Below are positions 8,543-17,072 of a DNA stretch of 64,000 nt, in pieces. Position 1 is the stretch's first letter; every line of letters starts with the position of its first letter. A program made the position numbers and the translations under genes. The stretch spans positions 372,001 through 436,000 of the forward strand of contig NZ_JADQDM010000001.1 of NCBI RefSeq assembly GCF_015694525.1. The letters run 5' to 3'. Under the pieces are notes generated by a model. The model was not told the origin of the DNA, made no database searches, and saw only the letters and a program-made list of their open reading frames with translations. The DNA is from Hymenobacter ruricola (GTDB taxonomy: Bacteria; Bacteroidota; Bacteroidia; Cytophagales; Hymenobacteraceae).

Positions 8543-10390
8543 TTACGACTTGCTCAGTTTGATGTCGGAACCCATAATCTTGGCTACGGCCCCGGCCGAT
8601 ACTTCCACGTTATCGGATGCCTTGGCCAGTATTTTTTTACTGCTGGCTTCCAAAGCCAGGTTTTCGTCCGTGGCCGTCAGCACCAGTCGCTTCTTGGCCC
8701 GAATGCCGATGCTCTCGTCCTTGGTTTCGGCCAGAATGTTCTTGTCGGCTGCCAGGGTGATGTCTTCTCCAGCCCTTATAGAGACATTCTTTTTGGCTGC
8801 AATAGAAATGCTATCGCCCGAGGTCATGGTTATGGGCCCGTTGGTCTTGATGTCGATGCTGCCGTCGCCCTTGAAGCTGACCAGAATCGAAGTGCTTTTT
8901 TTGTTAGAATTGGAAATCAGAATAGACTGTTCCCCGGCCACGTCGCTCATCACAAACTTATTCCCGCCCGAGGTCTGAATGCCCTTGAGTTGGTTTTGGG
9001 GCCGGGTGTAGATGGCGTTCTGCTTATTCTGGGAGTGGAACATGTTACCGAGCACCAGGGCCTGCTCGGGGCGGTGGTGCTCGTAGTGCATCAGCACCTG
9101 CGAGCCCACTTCGGGCGTAAACATCTGGCCTTTGCCGTCGCCAGCATAAGGCGTGAGCACACGCAGCCAGGGCGTTTCGGCGTCGGCAGGCTTTTCTGTG
9201 GGCCAGTAGTAGCGCACCCTCACGCGGCCCAGGCTGTCAGGGTCGGCCACGTCGATGACCTCGGCCAGCTCGGGCAGGCCGGGCTGGGAGCGGGCCTGCG
9301 GGTTGGCCGGCGGCTGCGCCAGCGAGTGCAGCACCGCCGTGAAGGTGTTGGTGTAGGTGCCCGCAAAATCAACGTCGTGGCTGAGGCTGATGATGCGGTA
9401 CTTGCCGATGTTTTCGGTGCCCAGGTTGTCGCTGCCCAGGCCCTCGGCCGTGGCGTCGATGAGGGTGCCGAGACGCAAATCCGGGTTTTCGCTGCGTCCG
9501 CGAAAGAGCAGGGAGCTGGCCGCCAGCGCGGCGCCCTGGCCGGTGGCGGCGTCCTGCACGTCGGTGCGGCTTTGGGCGGGCAGCGGCGGCCGGGCGTGCG
9601 AGGGCTGCGAGAAAATGTCGTTGCCGGTCTGCTCGGCAAACTGCGCAAACTGGTTGCTGCTCATGCCGCTGGTGGTCACCGGGTTTTTGCCGTCCCAGCG
9701 CTGGTGCTGCACGGGGTCGTAGCTGTGCAGGGCCACCTTGCCGGGCCGGATGGCGGCCTCCAGCTGGAAGCTGCTCCAGCTGCGGTTCATTTCCAGGGCC
9801 ACGGTGTCCTGCTGGCCGGGCAGGCCAAACTGCAGGGTGGTGCCGTCGTAGAAAAACCACTCGTGGCACTCGGCCATCAGGCGGTTCAGGAAGTCGAAAT
9901 TGCTTTCGTCGTACTGCACCACGTAGGGCAGGGCGGCCTTGCTTTTCAGGTTTTTGGCCCGCGGCACCAGGTTGGCGCGGTAGGGCTGCAGCACCTGGTC
10001 GATGATGGCGCTCAGGGGCTGATTCACGAAGGTGCGCTTCTGCACGCCGTCGGTGAGCAGCACGCCCGGGCTGTAGCCCCGGATGAGGAAGCTGCCGGTG
10101 TAGTCGTTGTCGCTGGCCACCACCAGGTCGGTCACGAAGCCGGTGAAGGCAAACTTGCCGCCCGTGCCCTCGCCGTCGGGCGCCAGGGAAAACACGATGG
10201 GCTTGCCCACTAGCGCGCTGTGCGTTTTCTGCATGAACCCCGCCTGTCGGCCTTCGAGGTAGTCGAACGGCACGCTGATTTCGAAGGAATGGTGGGTGTG
10301 CAGGTCCTGAAAAATCCGGACGTAGTTGTATTCCGACAGCAGCGTGGGGTTATCCTTGGGCTGAATGAGCAGCTTTACTTGACGGGCCAT
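8543..10390 (-). CDS. vgrG: T6SS spike protein VgrG/TssI
   Basis: 615 residues. The N-terminal two thirds resemble the gp27-like part (DLHTHHSFEISVPFDYL early; SNFDFLNRLMAECHEWFFYDG near residue 170). The gp5-like OB fold contains VRVRYYWPTEKP and PEVGSQVLMHYEHH near residues 390-440, ending LVLGNMFHSQNKQN. The final 150 residues alternate in short beta repeats (SISIAAKKNVSIRAGEDITL) that form the needle. There is no extra C-terminal toxin domain, so cargo is likely non-covalent. It leads the operon vgrG, DUF2235, DUF2931, unknown, PAAR-like. It is transcribed divergently from the GH19 module, separated by 471 bp. Confidence 0.9.
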   Translation of the reverse strand: MARQVKLLIQPKDNPTLLSEYNYVRIFQDLHTHHSFEISVPFDYLEGRQAGFMQKTHSALVGKPIVFSLAPDGEGTGGKFAFTGFVTDLVVASDNDYTGSFLIRGYSPGVLLTDGVQKRTFVNQPLSAIIDQVLQPYRANLVPRAKNLKSKAALPYVVQYDESNFDFLNRLMAECHEWFFYDGTTLQFGLPGQQDTVALEMNRSWSSFQLEAAIRPGKVALHSYDPVQHQRWDGKNPVTTSGMSSNQFAQFAEQTGNDIFSQPSHARPPLPAQSRTDVQDAATGQGAALAASSLLFRGRSENPDLRLGTLIDATAEGLGSDNLGTENIGKYRIISLSHDVDFAGTYTNTFTAVLHSLAQPPANPQARSQPGLPELAEVIDVADPDSLGRVRVRYYWPTEKPADAETPWLRVLTPYAGDGKGQMFTPEVGSQVLMHYEHHRPEQALVLGNMFHSQNKQNAIYTRPQNQLKGIQTSGGNKFVMSDVAGEQSILISNSNKKSTSILVSFKGDGSIDIKTNGPITMTSGDSISIAAKKNVSIRAGEDITLAADKNILAETKDESIGIRAKKRLVLTATDENLALEASSKKILAKASDNVEVSAGAVAKIMGSDIKLSKS

Positions 10391-10861
10391 GCGAAAGGGG
10401 TTAGTCGGGTGGGGTGCGTTTCGGGCTTACAAATCAGGTTCGGACACGGCGGCCGGCGCCTGCAAACAACAAGTTACGAAAGCGGCGGCCGCAAACCGGG
10501 CCGGCCGGTGCGCATATAAAAAAGGCGCGCCAAGGAAAGCAGCGCATTCCGCTACAACCGGGCCGCGCGGCCACCCTCGCCGGGCCAGTTTCGTATAGCC
10601 GGAAGCCAGTGGCGGGGCGCTTGCCGATTGCAAACCGCCGGAACCGCTGCCGCGAAAAAGAAGAAACCAGCTGCGGCCGTTGCAGCAGCTGACCAACAAG
10701 CTTTACGCTTACTTAGTGGTTGAAGTTCCTTAGATACCGTTTGCGCCGGCCGGCCCGGTGCCCAAAACGCGGCCTACTGGCCCACCAGCAACTGCGCTGC
10801 GGCCGGTTCGTGTGGGCGACCCGGCCGGACCCTCATTCCTCAGACATCTGTTTTCGCTGCC
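10391..10861. other. Intergenic region between vgrG and GH19 effector modules
   Basis: 471 bp between two divergent effector operons. I see no convincing gene, RNA or strong palindrome. It should hold both promoters. On the plus strand a TACCGTTTG near 10735 loosely resembles the -7 box, with one base too many between TA and TTTG. Short open frames on both strands have no family resemblance and are typical of GC-rich sequence. Confidence 0.5.
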
Positions 10862-11761
10862 ATGGAGTACGACGTAACTATTCGCAACATCTTCGCCACC
10901 CAAAGCGTCATCGAGCAGTTGTCCGGGCGCGGGCTGATGGGCTTTTTCAAGTACGATGGCTGGATGAACAACCGGCCGCTCGAGCCCGCGGGCTTCGGCG
11001 CGGGCCCGGGCACCAGCCTGCTGGCCCCGCTGCCAACCCCGGCCTACGTGCCGGTGTACACCACCGCCGAGTACAGCCTCTATCAGGTGTCGAACAAGGG
11101 CAGCCTGAACACCGACTACTACCACCTGCCCGACAAGCGCACGCTGGTGTATAACCGGCAAATAAATTTTGCCTACTGGGAAACGCCGCTGGCCCTGGAC
11201 TCGGGCAACCCGCTGGAAGTGACGGCCGCGCAGCTTAAGGCCATTTGCCCGGAGGCCAGCCTCGCCAACATCGAAAAGCACGTGGCACCGCTCAACAAAA
11301 GCATGCAGAAATACGAAATCAACACCCGCCTGCGGCAGGCCCACTTTCTGGCCCAGGTTTCGGTGGAAAGCGACCATTTCCGAGCCACCCGCGAATACGC
11401 CAGCGGCAAATCCTACGAAGGCCGAGCCGACCTGGGCAACACCCAAAAAGGCGACGGCGTGCGCTTCGCCGGCCGCGGCCTCATCCAGATTACCGGCCGC
11501 GACGTGTACGTGAAGTATGGCAAATACATCGGCAAGGACCTCACCCAGGGCGAAAACATGAAGCTGGTAGAAGAAGAGCCATGGGCCTCCGACGCCGCCG
11601 GGTACTTCTGGCTCATTTACAAAAAAGCCAAAAACATCAACGCCCGCGCCGACAGTGACAACGTGGACTCGGTGAGCCGCGCCGTGAACGGCGGCACCAA
11701 CGGCCTGCAGGAACGCCGCCGCTACACCGCCAACGCCAAAAAAATCTTTGGCCTGAAATGA
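10862..11761 (+). CDS. GH19 lysozyme/chitinase-like T6SS effector
   Basis: 299 residues. Residues 1 to about 110 form an unrecognised N-terminal part. The rest is a glycoside hydrolase family 19 domain: L-R-Q-A-H-F-L-A-Q-V-S-V-E-S with the probable catalytic glutamate near residue 165, a second acidic site in ATREYASG, and the family signature GVRFAGRGLIQITGR at about residue 200. The end contains SRAVNGGTNGLQERR, typical of bacterial GH19 lysozymes. Such enzymes cut peptidoglycan or chitin beta-1,4 bonds. The lack of a signal peptide and its position in the T6SS locus argue for T6SS delivery. The next gene overlaps its stop (ATGA), consistent with effector-immunity coupling. Confidence 0.8.
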   Translation: MEYDVTIRNIFATQSVIEQLSGRGLMGFFKYDGWMNNRPLEPAGFGAGPGTSLLAPLPTPAYVPVYTTAEYSLYQVSNKGSLNTDYYHLPDKRTLVYNRQINFAYWETPLALDSGNPLEVTAAQLKAICPEASLANIEKHVAPLNKSMQKYEINTRLRQAHFLAQVSVESDHFRATREYASGKSYEGRADLGNTQKGDGVRFAGRGLIQITGRDVYVKYGKYIGKDLTQGENMKLVEEEPWASDAAGYFWLIYKKAKNINARADSDNVDSVSRAVNGGTNGLQERRRYTANAKKIFGLK

Positions 11762-12204
11762 CCCGCCCCATGACCAGAGCGAGACTGCTGGGGCTGCTGG
11801 CCCTGTACGTTTTTTGCGGGACGGCCGCGGCCTGCGGGCAGGAAGTGAAAAGCCCGCCCGCCGCCCCTAAAACCGCCGCTGGCCCCGCCGCCAGCTTCCC
11901 CCGGGAACTCGTGGGCCGTTGGAAATCGACGACAGATAAGCTGTCGGAAGTGGAGATAACGCCCACGCGCTACATCGAAAAGTACGCCGGCAAGCAGGTG
12001 TCGGCTTCCGGCTACACAATTTCCACCACCTGCGGCTGCGCAGACCAGAAACCCCTCGTATATAAAACGCCGGTTTTGCTCACCGTGCGCAGCCCCCAGG
12101 ACGGGGACTGCTACTGCTACATCATCACCAAGCTGACGAGCAACACGTTGCAGCTGTCCAACTACGGCCAGGGCGGCGGGTTTTCGTTCGTGCGCGTCCG
12201 CTAA
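11758..12204 (+). CDS. Small exported protein after GH19 effector, immunity candidate
   Basis: 148 residues; the ATG at 11758 overlaps the effector stop by 4 nt (an in-frame ATG at 11770 is an alternative). It has an N-terminal signal (LLGLLALYVFCGTAAAC), possibly a lipobox ending in Cys. The mature part starts with FPRELVGRWKST, as in lipocalin-like beta domains, and carries a cluster of cysteines (TTCGCAD, GDCYCY). Small periplasmic beta proteins coupled to a wall hydrolase gene are typical self-protection proteins. I do not recognise a named family. The neighbouring DUF3298-like protein is an equally good candidate for immunity, and the two could act together. Confidence 0.55.
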   Translation: MTRPMTRARLLGLLALYVFCGTAAACGQEVKSPPAAPKTAAGPAASFPRELVGRWKSTTDKLSEVEITPTRYIEKYAGKQVSASGYTISTTCGCADQKPLVYKTPVLLTVRSPQDGDCYCYIITKLTSNTLQLSNYGQGGGFSFVRVR

Positions 12205-12220
12205 ACGCCGCTACTGCCTC

Positions 12221-13030
12221 ATGATTTTTTCCGTTTCAGGCTTTTCTACGTGCTGCCTCGGCCTGCTGCTGGCCGTTCTGGGCAGCCCGGCGGCCGCCCA
12301 GAACGTGCCGGCCGCGCCGCCGCGGTCGGCCGGTTTCGGTGCGGCGGGCGCCGAGGCGTTTCCGGCCAATTCGGCCGAGCCGGGCGCCGATTATTCCGTC
12401 GAGCCGGTCATCATCAAGCCCAAGAAAACCACCAATCTTACGGTGCAGGTAACCTACCCGCGCCTGCGGCCCCGGCCCGGCACCGCCGCCACCGACACGG
12501 TAGGAATTGCCGCCTTCAACCGCGAGGCGCAGGCCTTTGGCACGGACCTGGTGAAGGAGATTGAAACCACGGCCCGCGCAAACCGCCGCGATAAAATTCC
12601 GACGCTGCTGCAAGTCAGCTTCCGGCCCTACCTCCTGCAGCAGGGACTGGTGAGCGTGGCCTTCGCCATCACGCAGGACGGCATCGGGCCGCGCCCCGTC
12701 AACTGGGCCACCGGCCTGACCTACGACCTACGCACCGGCCGCAAGCTGGCACCTGCCGACGTGTTGCAGCAAAACGCCGCCTTCAAAACGCTTTTGCTCA
12801 GCACCCTCCAGCCGGCGCTGGACAGCAGTTCCGACTGCCAGCTGGAGCCCGATAATATGGCCTGGGACAATTTTGTAATCAGTGCCAGCGCCTACTACGT
12901 GCTGCTGGGCGATGCCCAGATTGGCCGTGCCTGCCAGACCCGGGCCCTGGTGCTGCCCTGGGCCCGATTGAAACCCTTCGTGAGTGCGGGCTCGGCTGCC
13001 GGGCGGCTGAGCGGTGGCGAGAAGCGCTAG
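12221..13030 (+). CDS. RsiV/DUF3298-like exported protein, possible lysozyme inhibitor
   Basis: 269 residues with a signal peptide (CCLGLLLAVLGSPAAAQ, cleavage near residue 27). The mature region matches the DUF3298 pattern. LTVQVTYPRLRP is followed by an internal helix (FNREAQAFGTDLVKEIE), and SVAFAITQDG leads into the hallmark TYDLRTGRKLAPADVL at about residue 165. It closes with ALVLPWARLKPFV. In Bacillus, the related part of RsiV binds lysozyme directly. Placement 16 bp after the effector/immunity pair of a lysozyme-like GH19 enzyme suggests that it binds and neutralises that effector in the periplasm. Family resemblance is seen in the sequence; the inhibitor role is inferred. Confidence 0.6.
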   Translation: MIFSVSGFSTCCLGLLLAVLGSPAAAQNVPAAPPRSAGFGAAGAEAFPANSAEPGADYSVEPVIIKPKKTTNLTVQVTYPRLRPRPGTAATDTVGIAAFNREAQAFGTDLVKEIETTARANRRDKIPTLLQVSFRPYLLQQGLVSVAFAITQDGIGPRPVNWATGLTYDLRTGRKLAPADVLQQNAAFKTLLLSTLQPALDSSSDCQLEPDNMAWDNFVISASAYYVLLGDAQIGRACQTRALVLPWARLKPFVSAGSAAGRLSGGEKR

Positions 13031-13431
13031 CGCGTCTGGGCCCAGGCGCTGTCTTTTTCGGCCGCGTTCAGGGCCAGCTTGGCCGCCGAAATGCGCAGGA
13101 TGCAGCGGTAGGCGCCCTGCGGCTCGGCCCCCGACTGGAACACTTCGTCGTAGGACACGCAGAAAGCGTCTTCAAACGCCAGCTTTTCGCGCACGATGGG
13201 CCGGTTGGTTTCAAAGAACAGCAGCGAGCCGCTGAGCTTCTTGTGCGGGTCGGTGGCCCAGGCCAATAGCTGGTCGCCGTCGGGCACGTCGAGGTGCAGC
13301 GTGATGAGGCCACTGCGCACCTTGGCCGTGGCCCGGCCGCGCTCGGTGGTGGCTTGCTCGAACTCGTAGGTGCACAGCACGACGGGAAATTCCTGGTCGG
13401 CCAGGGCGAGGAGGCAGCGGAAGGAGGACAT
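13027..13431 (-). CDS. tssD: T6SS tube protein TssD (Hcp), paralogue 2
   Basis: 134 residues, normal for Bacteroidota TssD. Recognisable features are VVLCTYEFEQATTERGRATAKVRSG near the start (Hcp-like strand plus the E-R-G-R-A/P motif shared by all TssD copies here), DGDQLLAWATDPHKKLSG, and AFCVSYDEVFQSG. Its sequence is closer to the toxin-bearing TssD at 17895-18809 than to the main TssD at 23699-24100. It lies 18 bp behind another tssD gene, so both are probably co-expressed. Its stop overlaps the stop of the convergent DUF3298-like gene within one CTAG. Minor TssD paralogues usually carry or recognise specific cargo. Confidence 0.82.
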   Translation of the reverse strand: MSSFRCLLALADQEFPVVLCTYEFEQATTERGRATAKVRSGLITLHLDVPDGDQLLAWATDPHKKLSGSLLFFETNRPIVREKLAFEDAFCVSYDEVFQSGAEPQGAYRCILRISAAKLALNAAEKDSAWAQTR

Positions 13432-13449
13432 GCGGAAGGCGGAAAAGGA

Positions 13450-13845
13450 TTAGGCAGGCCACTTGTTGTCGAGCGTCACTTCGCCGTTGCTGAGCTTATT
13501 GGCCGAGAGCGTCAGCGTCATGGTCATGCCCTGGTCGGAAGCCGTGCCGTCGAATAACTTGCTTAGCCCCACGCAGTAGGCGTCCTCGAACCGGATGGTT
13601 TTGCGGCGCGAAAAACGGTTGTCGGCCGCAAACACCACCAGCTCGCCGCTCATCTTCTTGGTGTCGTCGAGGGCCCAGTGGTGCAGGGTTTCGTCGGGCT
13701 CGGAATCGAGCTCAACCTGGAGGCGGCCGCCCTGCACGCGGGCATCGGGCCGGCCCACCACGTCGGTGTTTTGCTGCACGCCCCAGGTGAAGTGGCGCAC
13801 GGTGTAGCTTTTATTGTCGATGATGAGCGCGGCGCTAAAAGACAT
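13450..13845 (-). CDS. tssD: T6SS tube protein TssD (Hcp), paralogue 3
   Basis: 131 residues. The pattern is TssD-like: YTVRHFTWGVQQNTDVVGRPDARVQGG (equivalent to the SYTFNQTTDDKGRPSSVVQGG stretch in the main TssD), LHHWALDDTKKMSG, and FEDAYCVGLSKLFDG. It ends SLDNKWV-like (TLDNKWPA), as the main TssD does. It heads a two-gene tssD pair on the minus strand, divergent from tssE. It is a full-length copy with no sign of decay. Its role as a cargo-specific tube subunit is inferred from divergence. Confidence 0.82.
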   Translation of the reverse strand: MSFSAALIIDNKSYTVRHFTWGVQQNTDVVGRPDARVQGGRLQVELDSEPDETLHHWALDDTKKMSGELVVFAADNRFSRRKTIRFEDAYCVGLSKLFDGTASDQGMTMTLTLSANKLSNGEVTLDNKWPA

Positions 13846-14071
13846 AAAGGCAAGGCGGAAAGGTGAGAGAAACGACCGGTCGGGGAGGGCCCCGGCGTAT
13901 TCTAAAAGTACGGCGCTAAAAAATAAACGGCCACCCTCGCCGCCAGACGGGCCCCGCCGGCCGGCAACGAAACGCCCCCGCCAGGCGTAGGCAAAGCGGG
14001 AAAAAAGCCCGACTTTCGCGGGTGCAGCCGGGGTGCGGCCCGCTGCTTATTTCTGTTATCATTTGCCTCGC

Positions 14072-14497
14072 ATGAGTGCTTCGTACTACCAGCTGCCGCT
14101 CGATTTGGAAGGGATTTTGGAGCGTCGCCAGCTGCCGCGCTGCTCGGTGCAGGAGTCCATTGCCCAGCACCTGTACCTGATGCTGACCACCTACTTCGGC
14201 GAGTCGCGCTACGAGCCCGATTTCGGCTGCCAGGTGTGGGAGCAGGACTTTGAAGCCATGACCACCATGCGCTGGAAAGACAACGTGCAGCATTCCATCG
14301 AGGAATCCATTCGCGACTACGAGCCGCGCCTGACCCGCGCCCGCGTCGACGTGGCCGTGATGGATTTCGAGCTGAAAAACGTGAGCCAGCGCATCCGCAA
14401 GCGGCTGGAAGTGACGGTGAATGCCACGCTGTACCGCACGGCGGAAGCTTTTGCGTTTCAGGCCAGCTTGTTCGTCGCGCCGCTGTCAGTTGATTAA
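14072..14497 (+). CDS. tssE: T6SS baseplate protein TssE (gp25-like)
   Basis: 141 residues from ATG 14072; the frame is open further upstream, but MSASYYQLPLDL is the natural start. It has the gp25-like features: SVQESIAQHLYLMLTTYFGESRYEPDFGCQVWEQDF (E-x-R central to the fold at about residue 45), NVQHSIEESIRDYEPRL near 75, and a C-terminal ITVNATL-type strand (LEVTVNATLYRT). TssE starts sheath polymerisation on the baseplate. It is followed after 151 bp by tssF; a palindromic element occupies the gap, so co-transcription is possible but not certain. Confidence 0.88.
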   Translation: MSASYYQLPLDLEGILERRQLPRCSVQESIAQHLYLMLTTYFGESRYEPDFGCQVWEQDFEAMTTMRWKDNVQHSIEESIRDYEPRLTRARVDVAVMDFELKNVSQRIRKRLEVTVNATLYRTAEAFAFQASLFVAPLSVD

Positions 14498-14518
14498 GAT
14501 TATATGAGGACGATAGTC

Positions 14519-14598
14519 CGTCATGCAGAGCATCTTGCCCGCAATAGTAAAATTGATTACTACAGCGGGCAAGATGCTTCGCTCCGCTCGGCATGACG
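14519..14598. repeat. REP-like palindrome between tssE and tssF
   Basis: Imperfect inverted repeat. The outer arms are CGTCATGC (14519) and GCATGACG (14591); the inner 14-bp arms are AGCATCTTGCCCGC and GCGGGCAAGATGCT. The loop is AT-rich. It lies in an intergenic gap inside an operon-like pair and could be a REP/MITE-type sequence or a transcription attenuator. Confidence 0.7.
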
Positions 14599-14648
14599 TT
14601 CTTGTAGGTTCGTTCTCGTTTTAAAGACGCCATAACTTCCTTACCCCC

Positions 14649-16529
14649 GTGCTGCCTCCTCTTTCCTTCCCGGCGCCCGCTGCCGCCGATTTCAGCAAAG
14701 CCAGCGTCAAAAGCCGCCTCACGCGGCAGGCCGCCGAACTGTGGGGCTACACCGAGGCCGACCTCGACGGCTTCGACCCCTTGGTGAATTTGCTGCTCGA
14801 GGCCTGCGCCGTCGAGTTTGAAAAAGTGGGGCAGGAGCTGAACAACACCCAGTACCGGCTGATTGAGCGCCTGGCCACGCTGCTGAACCCCGACGTGGTA
14901 GACGCCCCGCACCCGGCCCACGCCATTGCCCAGGCCCGCGCCCGCGAAGCCGTGGTGAAGCTGCCCGAAGACGCCCAGTTCGTGTTTGAGCCGCCCACGG
15001 TGGGCCGCAAGGTAGCCGGGCAGGAAATGTTTTTTTCGCCTTTGCAGGCCACCCGCCTCGTGAGCGGCGCCGTGCGCTGCCTGGCCACCGACGCCGTGGT
15101 GTGGCTGGTGGAGCCCTCGGGGCAGAAGCGCGTGGTGGCGCAGGCCGCCGCCCCGCCGCCCACCGAGCACCGCCGCCTCTGGATTGGCCTGGAGCTGCCC
15201 GCCGAAGGCCTCGATGCGGTGGACTTGACCTTTTACTTTGACTGGCTGAACGAGCCGCGCCGGGCCAGCTACGCCGCTTTTCTGCCCGGCGAGCGGTGGC
15301 TGCTGGGCAGTACCGAGCTCACGGCAACCCAGGGCCTGCCCGAGCCCGCGCTGGGGGCCGGCACCACCAGCCCGCTCGACGGCGAATACGACTTCCTGCG
15401 CCGCGCCGAGCAGCAGATTCGGGCGCTGTACTCGCCGTCTTTCGTGCAGGTTTCGGCCTCGGCCGGCGTGCTGGCCACCTACGTGCCGCGCCCATATCCG
15501 GCCGAGCTCACGGCGGCTTTTCCCGCCCCCAGCGCCGAGCTGCAGGCCCTGAGCCAGCCGCTGCTGTGGCTGGAGGTGCGCTTTGCCCACGCCCTGCCGC
15601 CCGAGGCCTTCGACCAGCTGGTGTGCGCCCTGAACTGCTTCCCGGTGCTGAACCGGCGCCTGCACAAGGTGCTGTTCCGCCTGCAGCCGGCGCTCAATTT
15701 GTTTCCATTGGCCAGCGAAGAGCCTTTTCTGGCCGTGCGCGACGTGTACAGCCTCAGCAACGTGGCCTACCGCTCCACCACGCTCAGCGACCTGTCGGAG
15801 GGCGCGACGGATACCTACACGCTGCGCACCCACGGCGTGGGCCGCTTCGACACCCGCACCGGCCGCGAGGCCCTACGCGAGTTGCTGGAACTGCTGCGCG
15901 ACGAAAGCCGCGCCTTCACCGCCGCCGGCACCGATTTCATCGGCTCCATCCTGCGCGAGCTCGACCAGAACCTGACCCGCCTCGAAGAGCGCCTCGACCG
16001 CAGCCGCGCCGCCGAGCAGCCGGTGCCCTACCTGCTGCTGCGCCCCCAAAACGTGAACGACAGCGTGTACTTAGAGTACTGGTCCAGCAACGGCGAGGGC
16101 GCCAACCGCCTGCCCGCCGGCAGCCGCCTCCGCATTCACGACGGCCACTACATCGACGAGGTGCGCCTGCTCACCACCACCAGCGGCGGCCGCGAGCGGC
16201 CCAATCCCGCCGAGCGCACCCACGCCCTGCGCCGCAACCTGCTGGCCCGCAACCGCCTCGTGACCCTGGCCGACATCAAAGCCGCCTGCTGGGCCGAGCT
16301 GGGCCCGCACCTGGCGGCGGTCCACATCGAAAAAGGCTTCCAGACCGGGGCCACGCCCGCGGCGGGCTTCGTGCGCTGCATTCGGGTGCAGCTCACGCCC
16401 AACGTGCCCAGCCGCCTGAGTGCGCCGGAGTGGCAGCGCGCCGCCCACGAGCTGCAAACGGTGCTGGCCGGGCAGTCGGCCATGAACCTGCCATACGAGG
16501 TGGTAGTAAAGCCAGCGGGCATTGGCTAA
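14649..16529 (+). CDS. tssF: T6SS baseplate protein TssF
   Basis: 626 residues, typical length, starting at GTG 14649. Recognition: the N-terminal AAELWGYTEADLDGFDPLV segment with ACAVEFEKVGQELNN and RLIERLATLLNPDVVDAPHPAHAIAQARA (TssF first domain). RVYSLSN-like (VRDVYSLSNVAYR) lies mid-protein, and a C-terminal RIRVQLTPNVPS-type strand near residue 580 closes it. TssF pairs with TssG and TssK in the baseplate wedge. In this window its partner tssG is not next door but at the left edge on the other strand. Immunity genes follow on the opposite strand immediately after its stop. Confidence 0.87.
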   Translation: MLPPLSFPAPAAADFSKASVKSRLTRQAAELWGYTEADLDGFDPLVNLLLEACAVEFEKVGQELNNTQYRLIERLATLLNPDVVDAPHPAHAIAQARAREAVVKLPEDAQFVFEPPTVGRKVAGQEMFFSPLQATRLVSGAVRCLATDAVVWLVEPSGQKRVVAQAAAPPPTEHRRLWIGLELPAEGLDAVDLTFYFDWLNEPRRASYAAFLPGERWLLGSTELTATQGLPEPALGAGTTSPLDGEYDFLRRAEQQIRALYSPSFVQVSASAGVLATYVPRPYPAELTAAFPAPSAELQALSQPLLWLEVRFAHALPPEAFDQLVCALNCFPVLNRRLHKVLFRLQPALNLFPLASEEPFLAVRDVYSLSNVAYRSTTLSDLSEGATDTYTLRTHGVGRFDTRTGREALRELLELLRDESRAFTAAGTDFIGSILRELDQNLTRLEERLDRSRAAEQPVPYLLLRPQNVNDSVYLEYWSSNGEGANRLPAGSRLRIHDGHYIDEVRLLTTTSGGRERPNPAERTHALRRNLLARNRLVTLADIKAACWAELGPHLAAVHIEKGFQTGATPAAGFVRCIRVQLTPNVPSRLSAPEWQRAAHELQTVLAGQSAMNLPYEVVVKPAGIG

Positions 16530-16577
16530 AAAAGCCAATGCGCCATATCTAAGTGTGAAAACCAGACAAACCTGAGT

Positions 16578-17066
16578 TTATGACGCTTGCCCGGCTACCA
16601 GACCCGCCATGAACGCTGTGAACGAAGAAGCCAATAATGACACCCCTTTGCCGTACTGACGAGGCAGTTGGCGCTCTTTTTTCTTCGGAGGCTTGTACGC
16701 TTCGTGGCTGATGTAATAGACGCTGCCATAGTCTTCGGGGCCTACCGACAAGGTGAATAAGTCGCCGCCTGTTTCGGACCCAAAAGGCACCAAGTGCGGA
16801 TGCAGCTGGTCGTGCAAAAGCCCCAGACTGCGCTCCAGTTTCGACGGGCCATGCTTAACGGACTTAAAATCACTGATTTTTTGGGCGGTCTGGCTGCCGT
16901 CTTCGTTTTGCTGAAGAAAAATTTTACGGGTGGGCCACCCACCATTGTGAACCAGCAAATGGGCTTTGTAGTCTTCCGGCAGCGTGAAATGGTATTCCTG
17001 TTCAATGGCCTGAATATCGGCCAGTGTGGCAGGTTCTTTGGTCGAAACGAAAGGGTTCGGTTCCAT
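16578..17066 (-). CDS. SMI1/KNR4 (SUKH) family immunity protein
   Basis: 162 residues. SUKH signatures are visible: LADIQAIEQEYHFTLPEDYKAHLLVHNGG (helix, L-P-x-D-Y, then N-G-G near residue 42) and LVPFGSETGGDLFTLSV near residue 95, where the family usually has F-x-x-x-x-G-D. SUKH proteins bind and inactivate diverse polymorphic toxins. It starts 6 bp after a fragment that repeats the end of the TssD domain and a short tail (17073-17315), so its original toxin was probably a TssD fusion now mostly lost. It may still protect against neighbours that carry that toxin. Confidence 0.82.
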   Translation of the reverse strand: MEPNPFVSTKEPATLADIQAIEQEYHFTLPEDYKAHLLVHNGGWPTRKIFLQQNEDGSQTAQKISDFKSVKHGPSKLERSLGLLHDQLHPHLVPFGSETGGDLFTLSVGPEDYGSVYYISHEAYKPPKKKERQLPRQYGKGVSLLASSFTAFMAGLVAGQAS

Positions 17067-17072
17067 TGACAG

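Noticed and set aside
13027..13030. Convergent stop codons sharing CTAG
   Set aside because: Overlap of two stops in one palindromic CTAG is chance packing of convergent genes, with no sign of function.
13902..15833. 643-codon minus-strand open frame opposite tssE and tssF
   Set aside because: It crosses two clear T6SS genes on the other strand, has no domain, and its composition is typical of an antisense shadow.
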